Of a stretch of 64,000 nucleotides of DNA, positions 27,535 through 36,395 are shown in pieces. The notes beneath the pieces are model-generated. The model had not been told where the DNA came from, made no database searches, and saw nothing but the letters and a program-made list of their open reading frames with translations. The stretch is from Celeribacter ethanolicus (GTDB lineage: Bacteria; Pseudomonadota; Alphaproteobacteria; Rhodobacterales; Rhodobacteraceae): positions 62,001-126,000 of the forward strand of contig NZ_LRUC01000036.1 in NCBI RefSeq assembly GCF_001550095.1, read 5' to 3'. The translations under genes were made by a program, and so were the position numbers. Each line of letters opens with the position of its first letter. Positions within the stretch are counted from its first letter, which is position 1.

Positions 27535-28440
27535 ATGGACCGACTGACGGAAATGGAAGCCTTTGCCACGGTTGTGGATCAGGGCGGTTTCACGGATGCA
27601 GCCAAGAAGATGGGGATTTCCAAGTCCGCCGTTTCCAAACATGTCTCTGCGCTTGAAGCCCGGCTGGGGGCCCGTCTCCTGAATCGTACCACGCGACGGG
27701 TCTCGCCGACCGAGATCGGTCTGGCCTATTACGACCGCGCGCGCCGGGTCCTGAACGATGCCGGAGAGGCCGATGCGCTCGTGACCTCGATGCAATCCGC
27801 GCCTTCGGGCCTGTTGCGTATTTCGGTCGCCACCGATTTCGGCGTCAACCATCTTTCCCCTGTGCTGGGCGAATTCCTGTCCGAATTCCCCGACATTCAG
27901 GTCAACATGGTGCTGAACAACCGCTATGTCGAACTGATTTCCGAAGGCTTCGATATGGCCGTGCGCATCGGCGAACTGGAAGACAGCACGCTGCGCGCCC
28001 GCAAGCTCACCGAGACCACCAAGCGCATGGTCGGTGCCCCCGCCTATTTCGAGAAATACGGTCGCCCGCAGAAGATCGACGATCTGAACGAGCACAAGCT
28101 TTTGCATTATTCCAATCAGGCCAATGGTGCCGTGTGGAAACTCACCGCCCCCTCGGGTGAAAAGCGTCAGATCCGTACCGCAGGCTGGCTCACGGTGAAT
28201 GACGGGCAGTCCCTGCTCAATGCCTGCATCTCCGGCCTCGGCATCGCCTACCTGCCCTCCTTCCTCTACGCCGATGCGATGGAAAAGGGTCTGATCGAGG
28301 AGGCGATTCCCGATCTGCCGCCGGAAACACAGGGGATCTACGCCGTCTACCCGCCGGGCCGGTTCACCCAGCCGAAGGTGCGCGCCTTCATTGACTTCCT
28401 CGTCCATGCCTTTGCCGATAAAGGCCCGGACAAGTGGTAG
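27535..28440 (+). CDS. LysR family transcriptional regulator
   Basis: 301 residues. The N-terminal 60 are the winged helix (TDAAKKMGISKSAVSKHVSALEARLG), the rest the periplasmic-binding-like effector domain. It resembles the large group of LysR regulators near AaeR/PgrR type by the RTTRRVSPTEIG linker, with no assignable target. No divergent gene is present: fadH ends 201 bp upstream on the same strand, so its regulon is not suggested by context. Confidence 0.92.
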   Translation: MDRLTEMEAFATVVDQGGFTDAAKKMGISKSAVSKHVSALEARLGARLLNRTTRRVSPTEIGLAYYDRARRVLNDAGEADALVTSMQSAPSGLLRISVATDFGVNHLSPVLGEFLSEFPDIQVNMVLNNRYVELISEGFDMAVRIGELEDSTLRARKLTETTKRMVGAPAYFEKYGRPQKIDDLNEHKLLHYSNQANGAVWKLTAPSGEKRQIRTAGWLTVNDGQSLLNACISGLGIAYLPSFLYADAMEKGLIEEAIPDLPPETQGIYAVYPPGRFTQPKVRAFIDFLVHAFADKGPDKW

Positions 28441-28473
28441 ACTGACTTCTCGTGGAAGAGAGGGCGAAAGCCT

Positions 28474-29394
28474 TTACTGGGTCGAGGCGATCACCGCTTC
28501 GACCCTTCTGTTTTTTTCGCGACCTTCCTCGGTGGCGTTCGACGTTCGCGGGGCGAGATAGCCGATGCCCTCGGCGCTGAGCTGGCCGGGGGCGATGTCA
28601 TAGGACTGGATCAATCTCTGTCGCACCGCCTCGGCACGCTTGCGCGACAGCGCGGTGTTGCCCTCCAACCCGCCGACAGTGTCGGTATGCCCGACAAGGG
28701 CGATGCGCACTTCGGGGTGGGTTTTCAGATACTCGGACAGGCGCCGCAGCGAGGCGAAGGGGCCTTCGCCGAGGTTCGAGGCCCCGGTCTCGAACGTCAG
28801 GTCTTCCAGCACCACGCGCCCACGGGTTTCCAGCCGGGCAATCAGGTCCTCGCTTGTCGATGACATCACGCCCGCATCCGGCGCGGAGGGGGCGTGCAAC
28901 TCGACCTCGGGCGCGTCAGACGGGATCACCGTACTGATCTGGAGGTAGCCCGCATCCCGTGCCTTGCTGCTCAGGACGGAGACGAACCGCCCGTCCGCAT
29001 GGGTGCTAAGGAGATACTGAAAATCGCCGAGGTCCACATGCATCGCGGGCTCCGGCAGAAGGTCGAGAAGATAGCGGAAGTCGAACCCGCCACATTCTGT
29101 GTCGGCGCAGGCATAGAGCGTCGTGAACCCGTCCTGCTCAAGCTGGGTGCGCAGCGGTTCGATCATCTGGTAGCTGGTCAGCGAGGTGCCGTTGAGCTTG
29201 TAGGCCACCTGTTCGATATCGCCCTCAGCCATGATCCGGGGCGTTTCCGTGCCCTGAAACGCGCCGCTCGGGAAGGGCTGGGCGGAGGAGAACTCCTCGC
29301 GCCGATCCGTCTCGCTTGCCGCACCGGGCAGGTCGAGCGCCGAGGCCGCGCCAGCAAGGATGAGGAAACAGGCGAATGAAATCGGGCGGATCAT
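28474..29394 (-). CDS. OmpA family protein
   Basis: 306 residues with a signal peptide (MIRPISFACFLILAGAASA). The C-terminal 120 residues are an OmpA/MotB-type peptidoglycan-binding domain: LTFETGASNL, VGHTDTVGG and LSRKRAEAVRQRL are visible. The N-half (20-180) is not a recognised barrel and carries two cysteines (YACADTECGG) that may pair. Start ATG 29394 forms an ATGA overlap with the GNAT gene. Likely periplasmic or outer membrane associated. Confidence 0.88.
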   Translation of the reverse strand: MIRPISFACFLILAGAASALDLPGAASETDRREEFSSAQPFPSGAFQGTETPRIMAEGDIEQVAYKLNGTSLTSYQMIEPLRTQLEQDGFTTLYACADTECGGFDFRYLLDLLPEPAMHVDLGDFQYLLSTHADGRFVSVLSSKARDAGYLQISTVIPSDAPEVELHAPSAPDAGVMSSTSEDLIARLETRGRVVLEDLTFETGASNLGEGPFASLRRLSEYLKTHPEVRIALVGHTDTVGGLEGNTALSRKRAEAVRQRLIQSYDIAPGQLSAEGIGYLAPRTSNATEEGREKNRRVEAVIASTQ

Positions 29395-30116
29395 TGGAAC
29401 TCGGAAAGGGGTTTCGTGCGGTAGTGGTACTGTCCCGCCTGCTGCATTCCAAGAGAAGAATACAGAGCCAGAGCGCCGGTGTTGGCCCGGGTAACTTGCA
29501 GAGCGAGGCTGTTTGCCCCCTGTGCGCGGGCCCAATCGGCCGCGAGCGCCATCATCGCCCGGGCCAGGCCCTGGCGACGGTGTGCAGCAGAGGTTTCAAG
29601 CGCATGGAGGGCTGCGATACCCTGATGGATCGCAACGAATCCGGTGCCCGCAGGCGTATCGCCCAAGCGCCCGAGCAGGGTGCATTTGGGGCTTGGGACA
29701 CGTTCCATGATCGCAAGCCGCGCAGGCCCAATCCCACCTTCGGCCCAGATTTCTTGCTGAATCGCCACTGGCGGCCAGCAGGCATAGCCGGTTTTCGGGT
29801 CCGACGCGGGAAAGGCGTCAAGCGGCGCGATCAGGCAGGCGACCGGATCGAACATGCGATAACCGCGTCTCTCCAGCTCTGCGTCGAACGCCTCTTCGCT
29901 GTCGCGAATCTGGAACAGGGCATCCCGACCATCCGCGACAAACCGCGTTTCGACAGCCTCCAATGCCGCCGGCGAGAACGTCCCATCAAGCGTGGCCGCC
30001 GACACCCGGCTGCCGCCTCCCGCCCCGTAGCGATAGGTGAAAGGGCCAAGCGCCTCGCGCGTTAAAGGCGGCCAGGTGGCCTCGAAAGCGGCAAAGAGGG
30101 CGGCGGGATCGGGCAT
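29391..30116 (-). CDS. GNAT family N-acetyltransferase
   Basis: 241 residues. The acetyl-CoA site is in the C-half: HALETSAAHRRQGLARAMM, the Q/RxxGxG/A loop, and TRANTGALALYSSLGM. The N-half is a degenerate GNAT-like domain, as in double-domain acetyltransferases. Substrate unknown. Its start overlaps the cinA stop by one base (TGATG) and its stop overlaps the OmpA gene, so the three form a tight operon transcribed from 30853. Confidence 0.88.
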   Translation of the reverse strand: MPDPAALFAAFEATWPPLTREALGPFTYRYGAGGGSRVSAATLDGTFSPAALEAVETRFVADGRDALFQIRDSEEAFDAELERRGYRMFDPVACLIAPLDAFPASDPKTGYACWPPVAIQQEIWAEGGIGPARLAIMERVPSPKCTLLGRLGDTPAGTGFVAIHQGIAALHALETSAAHRRQGLARAMMALAADWARAQGANSLALQVTRANTGALALYSSLGMQQAGQYHYRTKPLSEFQ

Positions 30117-30853
30117 CAGGCGTCGACGGGAAACAGCGCGGCAAGTTCAAGCAGCGCGGCTTCGATCTCTGCGCCGTCCTGACCGCGGATCACGATATTG
30201 GTGCCAAAGGCGCCGTTGCGGTTGAACGGGTAGGAGCCCATCGACAGCTCCGGATATTTCTTCGCCAGCATGCCAAGCGGTTCGGCCACGGCGCTTTCGG
30301 GGCGGTCGATGCGATAGCTCTGCGACAGCAGGGGCTTGCCGCCTGTGAGCGTCGGCAAAAGCCCCGCCACCATCGCCTCGAAAATATTCGGCACCCCGGC
30401 CATGACATGCACGTTTTCGACCGAAAAACCGGGCGCAATCGACACCGGGTTCTCAATCAGCGTCGCACCGTCGGGGATGCGGGCCATGCGCATGCGAGCC
30501 TCGTTGAACTCGACGCCGCGCCCTTCGTAATGCGCGGTCAAAAGCGCGCGGGCGTCGTCGCGGATGTCGATATGGAGACCAAAGGCCTCGGCGATGCAAT
30601 CGGCTGTGATGTCGTCATGGGTCGGCCCGATGCCGCCGGAAGTGAACACATGGGTGTATTTTCCCGCAAGCTCGCGCACCGTGGCGACGATCATCGGCGC
30701 ATCGTCTGGCACGACCCGCGCTTCTTTGAGGTCGATCCCCACCCGCGTCAGCTCGCCCGAGAGGTGATACATGTTTGCATCCCGGGTGCGACCGGAAAGG
30801 ATCTCGTCCCCGATGATCAAAATTGCGGCGGTGGGGTTGGCGGTGCGGGTCAT
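30116..30853 (-). CDS. cinA: CinA-like competence/damage-inducible protein, MoCF-binding domain only
   Basis: 245 residues with the N-terminal CinA domain: AAILIIGDEILSGRTRD, TSGGIGPTHDDITAD and a MAGVP segment typical of the MoaB/MogA fold. The C-terminal PncC nicotinamide-mononucleotide amidase domain of full CinA is absent, as in many alphaproteobacterial versions. Its role may be pyridine nucleotide repair (ADP-ribose hydrolysis), inferred from CinA work. ATG 30853 follows AAGGAGACC. Divergent from sfsA with a 46-bp gap. Confidence 0.88.
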   Translation of the reverse strand: MTRTANPTAAILIIGDEILSGRTRDANMYHLSGELTRVGIDLKEARVVPDDAPMIVATVRELAGKYTHVFTSGGIGPTHDDITADCIAEAFGLHIDIRDDARALLTAHYEGRGVEFNEARMRMARIPDGATLIENPVSIAPGFSVENVHVMAGVPNIFEAMVAGLLPTLTGGKPLLSQSYRIDRPESAVAEPLGMLAKKYPELSMGSYPFNRNGAFGTNIVIRGQDGAEIEAALLELAALFPVDA

Positions 30854-30899
30854 CTCGGTCTCCTTGAGACTGTTTCCCAAACGGTATAGGCCTCTGACC

Positions 30900-31592
30900 A
30901 TGCGCTTTCAATCGGACCTGATCCCCGCCACCCTTTTGCGTCGGTACAAACGCTTCCTCGCGGACATCCGCCTGCCGGACGGGCGCGAGGTCACGGCGCA
31001 TTGCCCGAACCCCGGCTCGATGATGGGGCTGGCGGAGGACGGCACGCGCGTTTGGGTTGAGCCGAATGACGATCCGAAGAAGAAACTCAAATATGGGCTG
31101 CGTCTGGTGGAGTTGCCGGATGCGATGGTGGTGGTCGATACAGGCATCGCCAACCGTGTGGTGAAGGAAGCTTTGATGGCAGGGCAGGTGCCCGGACTCG
31201 AAGGCGAGGTGCGGGCCGAGGTGAAATACGGCGAAAACTCGCGGGCCGATTTCCTCGTGCTCCAAGGCGGGCGGAACATCTGGGTCGAGGTGAAATCCGT
31301 GACGCTCTCACGCCAGCCCGGCCTTGCCGAATTTCCCGATGCCAGAACCGCACGCGGGGCGAAACATCTGGGCGAGCTTGCCGCGCGGGTGGCCGAGGGC
31401 GACCGCGCCGTGATGCTTTATCTGGTGTCCCGCGACGACTGCACCCGCTTTGCCCCTGCCGCCGACATTGATCCGACCTATGCCGAGGCGGAGCGCATGG
31501 CAAAGGCGGCGGGGATCGAGGTCATGATCTTTCCGATCCGGGCGACATCCGAGGCGGTGACTTTCGACGCAACCCCTGTGCACGCGCTTTAA
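30900..31592 (+). CDS. sfsA: DNA/RNA nuclease SfsA family protein
   Basis: 230 residues, normal length. It shows the family hallmarks RRYKRFLADI, CPNPGSMMGL, ENSRADFLV and VEVKSVTL, the last two giving the restriction-endonuclease-like D-ExK core. E. coli SfsA was named for sugar fermentation stimulation and binds DNA; nuclease activity is a later proposal. ATG 30900 begins the conserved MRFQSDL; no strong ribosome site is visible, so a leaderless or weakly initiated mRNA is possible. Confidence 0.93.
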   Translation: MRFQSDLIPATLLRRYKRFLADIRLPDGREVTAHCPNPGSMMGLAEDGTRVWVEPNDDPKKKLKYGLRLVELPDAMVVVDTGIANRVVKEALMAGQVPGLEGEVRAEVKYGENSRADFLVLQGGRNIWVEVKSVTLSRQPGLAEFPDARTARGAKHLGELAARVAEGDRAVMLYLVSRDDCTRFAPAADIDPTYAEAERMAKAAGIEVMIFPIRATSEAVTFDATPVHAL

Positions 31593-31660
31593 CCTTCCGG
31601 CACTGGCCCTTTCGCCTTCAAGGGCTTATATGAGCCGGATCAGACAAAGGAGTTGGACTC

Positions 31661-32536
31661 TTGGACGAGACGCATCGCGGCCGCATCACCAAAGACGGAA
31701 TTCGCATCTACGAGGACGCGGATTTTCCGGGTATTCGTGCGGCCTGTCAGGTTACGGCGCAGATTCTCGACGAAGTTGCGCCACTGGTGAAGCCGGGTGT
31801 GACCACGGGGGAGCTGGACGATTTCATCAATCGTCGTGTGGTCGAGCTGGGTACGACCTCTGCGACGATCGGTTATAACGGATACAAACACGCCTCCTGC
31901 ATCTCTGTGAACCATGTGGTGTGCCATGGCATCCCTGGCGCGCCGATCCCGAAAAGCAGCGATGAAACCATCTCGAAAGACCCGGAAAAGCGGCGTCAGG
32001 ACGATGTTCTCAAAGACGGGGATATCCTCAATATCGACGTCACCGTGGTCAAGGACGGTTGGTTCGGGGACAGCTCGCGCATGTATGTCGCGGGCAAGCC
32101 GAGCCGTCAGGCGGAGCGTTTGATCCAGGTGACCTATGACAGTCTCATGCTGGGCATCGAGGCGGTCAAGCCGGGCAATACCTTTGGCGACATCGGTTAT
32201 GCGATCCAGAATCATGTCGAGCATCAGGGCATGTCCGTGGTGCGCGATTTCTGTGGTCATGGCGTGGGGCGGGTGTTCCACGCGCCGCCGAATGTTCTGC
32301 ATTACGGTCGTCCGGGCATGGGCGCGGTTCTTGAAGAGGGCATGATCTTTACCATCGAGCCGATGGTCAATCTCGGGCGCCCTGAAACCAAGGTGCTTTC
32401 TGACGACTGGACCGCCGTGACGCGCGACAAGAAACTGTCGGCGCAATATGAACATTGCGTGGGGGTGACCGCAACCGGGTGCGAGGTTTTCACCGTGTCG
32501 CCGGGCGGTCTGTTCCATCCGACCTACAAGGTCTGA
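31661..32536 (+). CDS. map: Methionine aminopeptidase, type I
   Basis: 291 residues. Metal ligands of the pita-bread fold are in order: DGDILNIDVTV and FGDSSRM (two Asp), CGHGVGR-like segment (His), and FTIEPMV and a terminal YEHC (Glu). It removes initiator Met. TTG at 31661 is the start: AAAGGAG sits 9 bp upstream and no ATG precedes the conserved region. The N-terminus (about 30 residues before the core) is slightly longer than E. coli MAP. A strong terminator follows. Confidence 0.95.
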   Translation: MDETHRGRITKDGIRIYEDADFPGIRAACQVTAQILDEVAPLVKPGVTTGELDDFINRRVVELGTTSATIGYNGYKHASCISVNHVVCHGIPGAPIPKSSDETISKDPEKRRQDDVLKDGDILNIDVTVVKDGWFGDSSRMYVAGKPSRQAERLIQVTYDSLMLGIEAVKPGNTFGDIGYAIQNHVEHQGMSVVRDFCGHGVGRVFHAPPNVLHYGRPGMGAVLEEGMIFTIEPMVNLGRPETKVLSDDWTAVTRDKKLSAQYEHCVGVTATGCEVFTVSPGGLFHPTYKV

Positions 32537-32573
32537 GGCGAAAAACGCCGGTTCCCTGAGCTATTTCCGGATG

Positions 32574-32603
32574 GGCGGGGTCTTCCCCGCCTTTTCCTTT
32601 TTC
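32574..32603 (+). terminator. Intrinsic terminator after map
   Basis: GGCGGGG (32574-32580), loop TCTT, CCCCGCC (32585-32591), then TTTTCCTTTTTT. Confidence 0.85.
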
Positions 32604-32616
32604 ACTTGCATTTCAA

Positions 32617-32643
32617 TTGGCTGACCGGATGGTCAGATAAAAG
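32617..32643 (+). promoter_or_regulatory. Possible operator in the dctP-like promoter
   Basis: CTGACC-GGAT-GGTCAG (32621-32636) is a perfect 6-bp inverted repeat between a TTGGCT -35-like hexamer (32617) and an AT-rich GATAAAAG (32636-32643). The geometry suits a repressor site; the regulator is unknown. Confidence 0.35.
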
Positions 32644-32749
32644 ATGGGCTCTGCCTGTTGCGAACGACTTTCAGCTATCATAGCAAATCGCCACGTCATC
32701 AAGGCTGCGGCCCGACCGGGCCGCATTCACTGCCCGAGGAGGCTTGCCC

Positions 32750-33835
32750 ATGAACTCCCTTTTGAAAACCCTAGCCCTTGCGGCTCTTGTGTCTGTCACG
32801 GGGACGCTTTCGGCGGCCGCACAGGAGGTCACCCTCCGGTTCCAGCATTTCGTCTCCCCGAAAGCCGGCTCCGCCACCTATTTCATGGAGCCTTGGGCCC
32901 GCAAGGTCGAGAAGGACAGCGGTGGTCGCATCAAGGTCGAGATCTACCCGCTGATGCAACTTGGTGGCAAGGCCCCGGACCAGTACGATCTGATCCGTGA
33001 TGGTGCCATCGACGGTGGCTGGATCATTCCGGGCTATCAGCCGGGGCGTTTCCCGGAAACCGAGGCCATCGAACTGCCGTTTGTCTCGCTGAAATCGGCG
33101 GAACTGTCGTCGATGGCGGCGTGGGAATTCACCCAGGAGCACCTTCTGGATGATTTCGCAGACATCCATATTCTGGCGGCTCACACCCATGGTGAGGGTC
33201 TGGTTCACAAGAAGGGCGATCCGATCCGCAAGGTCGAGGATTTCGAAGGGCTGAAACTCCGCGCGCCAACCCGCACTTCGACGCTTTTGCTCGAAAAAAT
33301 GGGCGCGACGCCTGTCGGTCTGCCGGTCCCGGCCTTCCCCGAAGCACTGTCCAAAGGCGTTCTGGACGGTGGCATCATCACCTTTGCCATGTCGCCGTCA
33401 CTGAAGCTCGACGAGCTGACCGATGCGGAAACCGACGTGGCGGGGGATCGGTCGTTCTACAACCTCTATTTCCTCTGGGCGATGAACAAGGCGAAATACG
33501 ATAGCCTGCCGGATGATCTGAAAGAGGTGATCGACCGCAACTCCGGCCTGATGGCCTCGCGCTGGTCCGGCATCGCCTATGACATGGGCGACGACGACGG
33601 CGTGAAAGTCATCGCGGCGAGCGACAATGCGGTGAACGTGTTGAGTGAGGAAGAGACCGCGAAGATCACCGCCTTGGGCGACGAGGTCGTGGCCGACTGG
33701 ATCGCCGAGATGGATGAGAAGGGCTTCGATGGTGAAAAGCTTGTGGCGGATGTGAAAGCGGCCATGGAGCATGCGCAGGATGCAGCCCCCTGGGTCGACG
33801 CGCGGGGCGCGGCTTATACGATCGCCACGGAATGA
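32750..33835 (+). CDS. TRAP transporter substrate-binding protein DctP family
   Basis: 361 residues with a signal peptide (ending LSAAAQ, about residue 25). Mature part begins VTLRFQHFVSPKAG and has the DctP layout, including GEGLVHKKGDPIRKVEDFEGLKLR around 155-175 and the arginine of LKLRAPTR that usually contacts a carboxylate. It should capture an organic acid in the periplasm. No DctQ/DctM membrane genes are adjacent, so it is an orphan binding protein. ATG 32750 follows GAGGAGG. A terminator follows the stop. Confidence 0.92.
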   Translation: MNSLLKTLALAALVSVTGTLSAAAQEVTLRFQHFVSPKAGSATYFMEPWARKVEKDSGGRIKVEIYPLMQLGGKAPDQYDLIRDGAIDGGWIIPGYQPGRFPETEAIELPFVSLKSAELSSMAAWEFTQEHLLDDFADIHILAAHTHGEGLVHKKGDPIRKVEDFEGLKLRAPTRTSTLLLEKMGATPVGLPVPAFPEALSKGVLDGGIITFAMSPSLKLDELTDAETDVAGDRSFYNLYFLWAMNKAKYDSLPDDLKEVIDRNSGLMASRWSGIAYDMGDDDGVKVIAASDNAVNVLSEEETAKITALGDEVVADWIAEMDEKGFDGEKLVADVKAAMEHAQDAAPWVDARGAAYTIATE

Positions 33836-33853
33836 TGTCTGTGATCATTTGAG

Positions 33854-33880
33854 AAAAGGCCGCCTTTGGGCGGCCTTTTT
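33854..33880 (+). terminator. Intrinsic terminator after dctP-like gene
   Basis: GGCCGCC (33858-33864), loop TTTG, GGCGGCC (33869-33875) with flanking A4/T5, a bidirectional-looking terminator before the convergent HAD gene. Confidence 0.85.
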
Positions 33881-33907
33881 GTTTGAGTATTTGACTGCAA
33901 TGAAGAC

Positions 33908-34555
33908 TTAGAGGCCGAGACGGGTGGGCAGATCATGCATGTCGGAGAGGTGCTCGGCACCCTCTTCGATCAGCCGCGCGCCGTCGCCATGCGGGTCAAA
34001 ACCAAAGCAGCGCATCCCGGCACGACGTGCGGCGATACAGCCGGAGGGGCTGTCGTCAATCACCACGCAGTCTTCGGGGGAGACGCCAAGCTGTTCGGCG
34101 GCGATCAGGAAGAGCCCCGGTTCGGGTTTCGCGGTCCCATAAGTATGCGCAGAGTGAATGCGACCTTTGAGGCGGGCGAAGACCTTGGGGTGCGCGCCCA
34201 GCGTCACGTCCATCTTCTCCATCGGTCCGTTGGAGCCGACCGCATAGGGAATGCCCGCCGCGTCCAGCGCGTCGAAAGCGGCCTCAACGCCGGGGATCAG
34301 CGGCACGCCCGCGCGCAGCATGTCGAAGACGCGGGGGTAAACCTCGACCTGCCAATCGTCGGGCAGGGCGGCCCCTGCGGCGCGTGCACGCTCGCCGACA
34401 AGCGCGATGGTGCCGCCGACATATTTGGTCTCTAACTCATGCAGCGTGATGTCGAGCCCAAAGCGCGCGAAGTCCTTTTGCAGAAACTCCAAAAGCGGCG
34501 GCTCGCTATCGACGATGACCCCGTCACAATCGAAAATCACGGCTTTCGGTGTCAT
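33908..34555 (-). CDS. HAD family hydrolase (beta-PGM/phosphoglycolate phosphatase-like)
   Basis: 215 residues. HAD motif I is FDCDGVIVDSE (nucleophile and general acid Asp), motif II VGSNGP, motif III/IV GTAKPEPG and IDDSPSG. The helical cap between motifs I and II is of the C1 type. Substrate is a small phosphorylated compound, not determined. It overlaps rsmD by 4 bp, so it is the distal gene of a ferredoxin reductase-rsmD-HAD operon. Confidence 0.9.
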   Translation of the reverse strand: MTPKAVIFDCDGVIVDSEPPLLEFLQKDFARFGLDITLHELETKYVGGTIALVGERARAAGAALPDDWQVEVYPRVFDMLRAGVPLIPGVEAAFDALDAAGIPYAVGSNGPMEKMDVTLGAHPKVFARLKGRIHSAHTYGTAKPEPGLFLIAAEQLGVSPEDCVVIDDSPSGCIAARRAGMRCFGFDPHGDGARLIEEGAEHLSDMHDLPTRLGL

Positions 34556-35112
34556 TTCGGCTCCAGAAAATTGATTTTTGTGTCGCCATATTTGCGCGTG
34601 TCCAGAAGAGTAAGCGCATCAGGTGGTGTGATTTCCGCACTGTCTTCCCAGACCACAAGCGCACGTTTTGTCAGCCAGTTCCCGGCAATTGCGGCGGCAA
34701 TCGCCACCTCGCCCAAGCCTTTGGTATAGGGCGGATCAAGGAAGATCAGATCGTAGGGTTCAGACGGGTTCATGGGCAGACGCGTGGCATCCATCCGCAT
34801 CAGATCGCAGCGGGCTTCAGCGCGGCATTTCCCGATGTTCTCGGTGATCAGGCTCTGCGCCTTGCGCCCGTCATCGACAAAGGTGACACACTCCGCCCCG
34901 CGCGACAGGGCCTCAAGGCCGAGCGCGCCTGTGCCCGCAAAGAGGTCCAGAACTCGCGCGTCTTCGACGGCATCACCATATTTGCCGGCGGTCAAAACGG
35001 AAAACAGGCTCTCGCGCACGCGGTCCGTGGTCGGGCGCAGATGCGCGCCCGCGTCGCCTTTTCCGACAGAGGCCAGTGCCAGCCCGCGAAATTCTCCGGC
35101 AATGATCCGCAT
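34552..35112 (-). CDS. rsmD: 16S rRNA (guanine(966)-N2)-methyltransferase
   Basis: 186 residues, normal length. The SAM-binding region LDLFAGTGALGLEALSRG and the catalytic LIFLDPPY (DPPY) motif are clear, and the N-terminus MRIIAGEFRG is the family signature. It methylates G966 in the 30S subunit. Its ATG overlaps the stop of the ferredoxin reductase gene by one base (TGATG), and its stop overlaps the HAD start. Confidence 0.95.
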   Translation of the reverse strand: MRIIAGEFRGLALASVGKGDAGAHLRPTTDRVRESLFSVLTAGKYGDAVEDARVLDLFAGTGALGLEALSRGAECVTFVDDGRKAQSLITENIGKCRAEARCDLMRMDATRLPMNPSEPYDLIFLDPPYTKGLGEVAIAAAIAGNWLTKRALVVWEDSAEITPPDALTLLDTRKYGDTKINFLEPK

Positions 35113-36317
35113 CAGCCGCGCATCAACTCTTTGAGATCGGTGGCGGGATCGGCCACCTTGTCGGGATCGGCGGTTTTTCCGCTCTCAATGAGGCGCTTGG
35201 CGACCATATAACCGCGCGGATCGTTCATCGCGTCGATGGCGATGAGCTGGCCATCCTTGTAATACCAATGCGAATGCGTGCCTTCGCCCTCGCGGATCAC
35301 AACCCGGTCGTGGCCTGTGGACAGCCCCGCGATCTGAAGTTTGACGTCATATTGATCCGACCAAAACCACGGTTTTGGCGCGTAGGTTACATCCTGACCC
35401 AGCATGTTTTTCGCGACCACCTCCCCCTGATCAATCGCATTGCCGACGGATTCGAGACGAATTTGCGCGCCCTCATGCGGGAAGGAGGCGCAATCGCCCG
35501 CCGCGAAAATATCGGGATCGGAGGTCGCGCCATGCAGATCGGTCTTGATGCCGTTCTCCAAGGCCAGCCCGGCCATCTCGGCCAGTTCCGTGCCAGGCGT
35601 GATGCCGACCCCGACGATGACGAAATCCACGTCGAGTGTGGTGCCGTCGGTCAGCTCGGCGGATTTCACGCGATCCTCACCTGTCAGTTTCACAAGCCCC
35701 ACGCCCTCGCGCAGGTCGACACCATGCGCCTGATGCAGAGCGCGGAAATAGTCGGAGGTTTCCTTCGAAGCGACGCGCTGCAAAATCCGGTCGGCCATCT
35801 CGACGAGCGTGACCTTGAGACCCTTCTTGGCTGCGACCGCTGCGGCCTCCAGCCCGATGTAACCTCCGCCGACGATCAGAACAGAGGCACCCTCGCGAAA
35901 CTCGGGCTCGATCGCATCGGCATCGGCAAGGGTGCGCATGGCGTAAACCCCGCCAAGATTGCCGCCGATGGTGGCAGGCAACAGACGCGGGGCGGAGCCG
36001 GTGGTCAAAGCCAGCTTGTCATAGTTGAGTGTCTGATCACCGATGGACACCGTCTTCGCCACCGGGTCGATGCCGGTCACCTTGGTGCCCATCCGCAGCC
36101 GGATGTTTTCATCCGCGTAATAGCTCTCGGGCCGGAGGAACAGCCGATCCAATTCCATCTCGCCTAAGAGATAGGCCTTCGACAGCGGAGGACGCTGATA
36201 GGGCGGCACGGGCTCTTCGCCGATCAGGGTGATCTCGCCTTCGAAACCTTGCCCGCGCAGGGTGGTGACGATGCTCTGGCCTGCCTGCCCGGCTCCGATA
36301 ACGATGAAGTGGCTCAT
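35112..36317 (-). CDS. NAD(P)/FAD-dependent ferredoxin reductase-like oxidoreductase
   Basis: 401 residues. FAD loop GAGQAGQS at 8-15, second nucleotide loop VGGGYIGLEAA near 150, and the FAD-closing segment DIFAAGDCAS near 270. The layout and PYQRPPLSKAYLLGE match rhodocoxin/putidaredoxin-reductase types, which pass electrons from NADH to a 2Fe-2S ferredoxin for P450 or dioxygenase systems; no such partner is adjacent. ATG 36317 follows AGAGGAAAGATC. Divergent from the peroxiredoxin gene, 78 bp. Confidence 0.92.
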   Translation of the reverse strand: MSHFIVIGAGQAGQSIVTTLRGQGFEGEITLIGEEPVPPYQRPPLSKAYLLGEMELDRLFLRPESYYADENIRLRMGTKVTGIDPVAKTVSIGDQTLNYDKLALTTGSAPRLLPATIGGNLGGVYAMRTLADADAIEPEFREGASVLIVGGGYIGLEAAAVAAKKGLKVTLVEMADRILQRVASKETSDYFRALHQAHGVDLREGVGLVKLTGEDRVKSAELTDGTTLDVDFVIVGVGITPGTELAEMAGLALENGIKTDLHGATSDPDIFAAGDCASFPHEGAQIRLESVGNAIDQGEVVAKNMLGQDVTYAPKPWFWSDQYDVKLQIAGLSTGHDRVVIREGEGTHSHWYYKDGQLIAIDAMNDPRGYMVAKRLIESGKTADPDKVADPATDLKELMRG

Positions 36318-36395
36318 GATCTTTCCTCTGGTCGCGAAACGCCCCGACCCTATATCGTCGAAAGACAGAATGACAACGCACAGAGGATCACAAAG

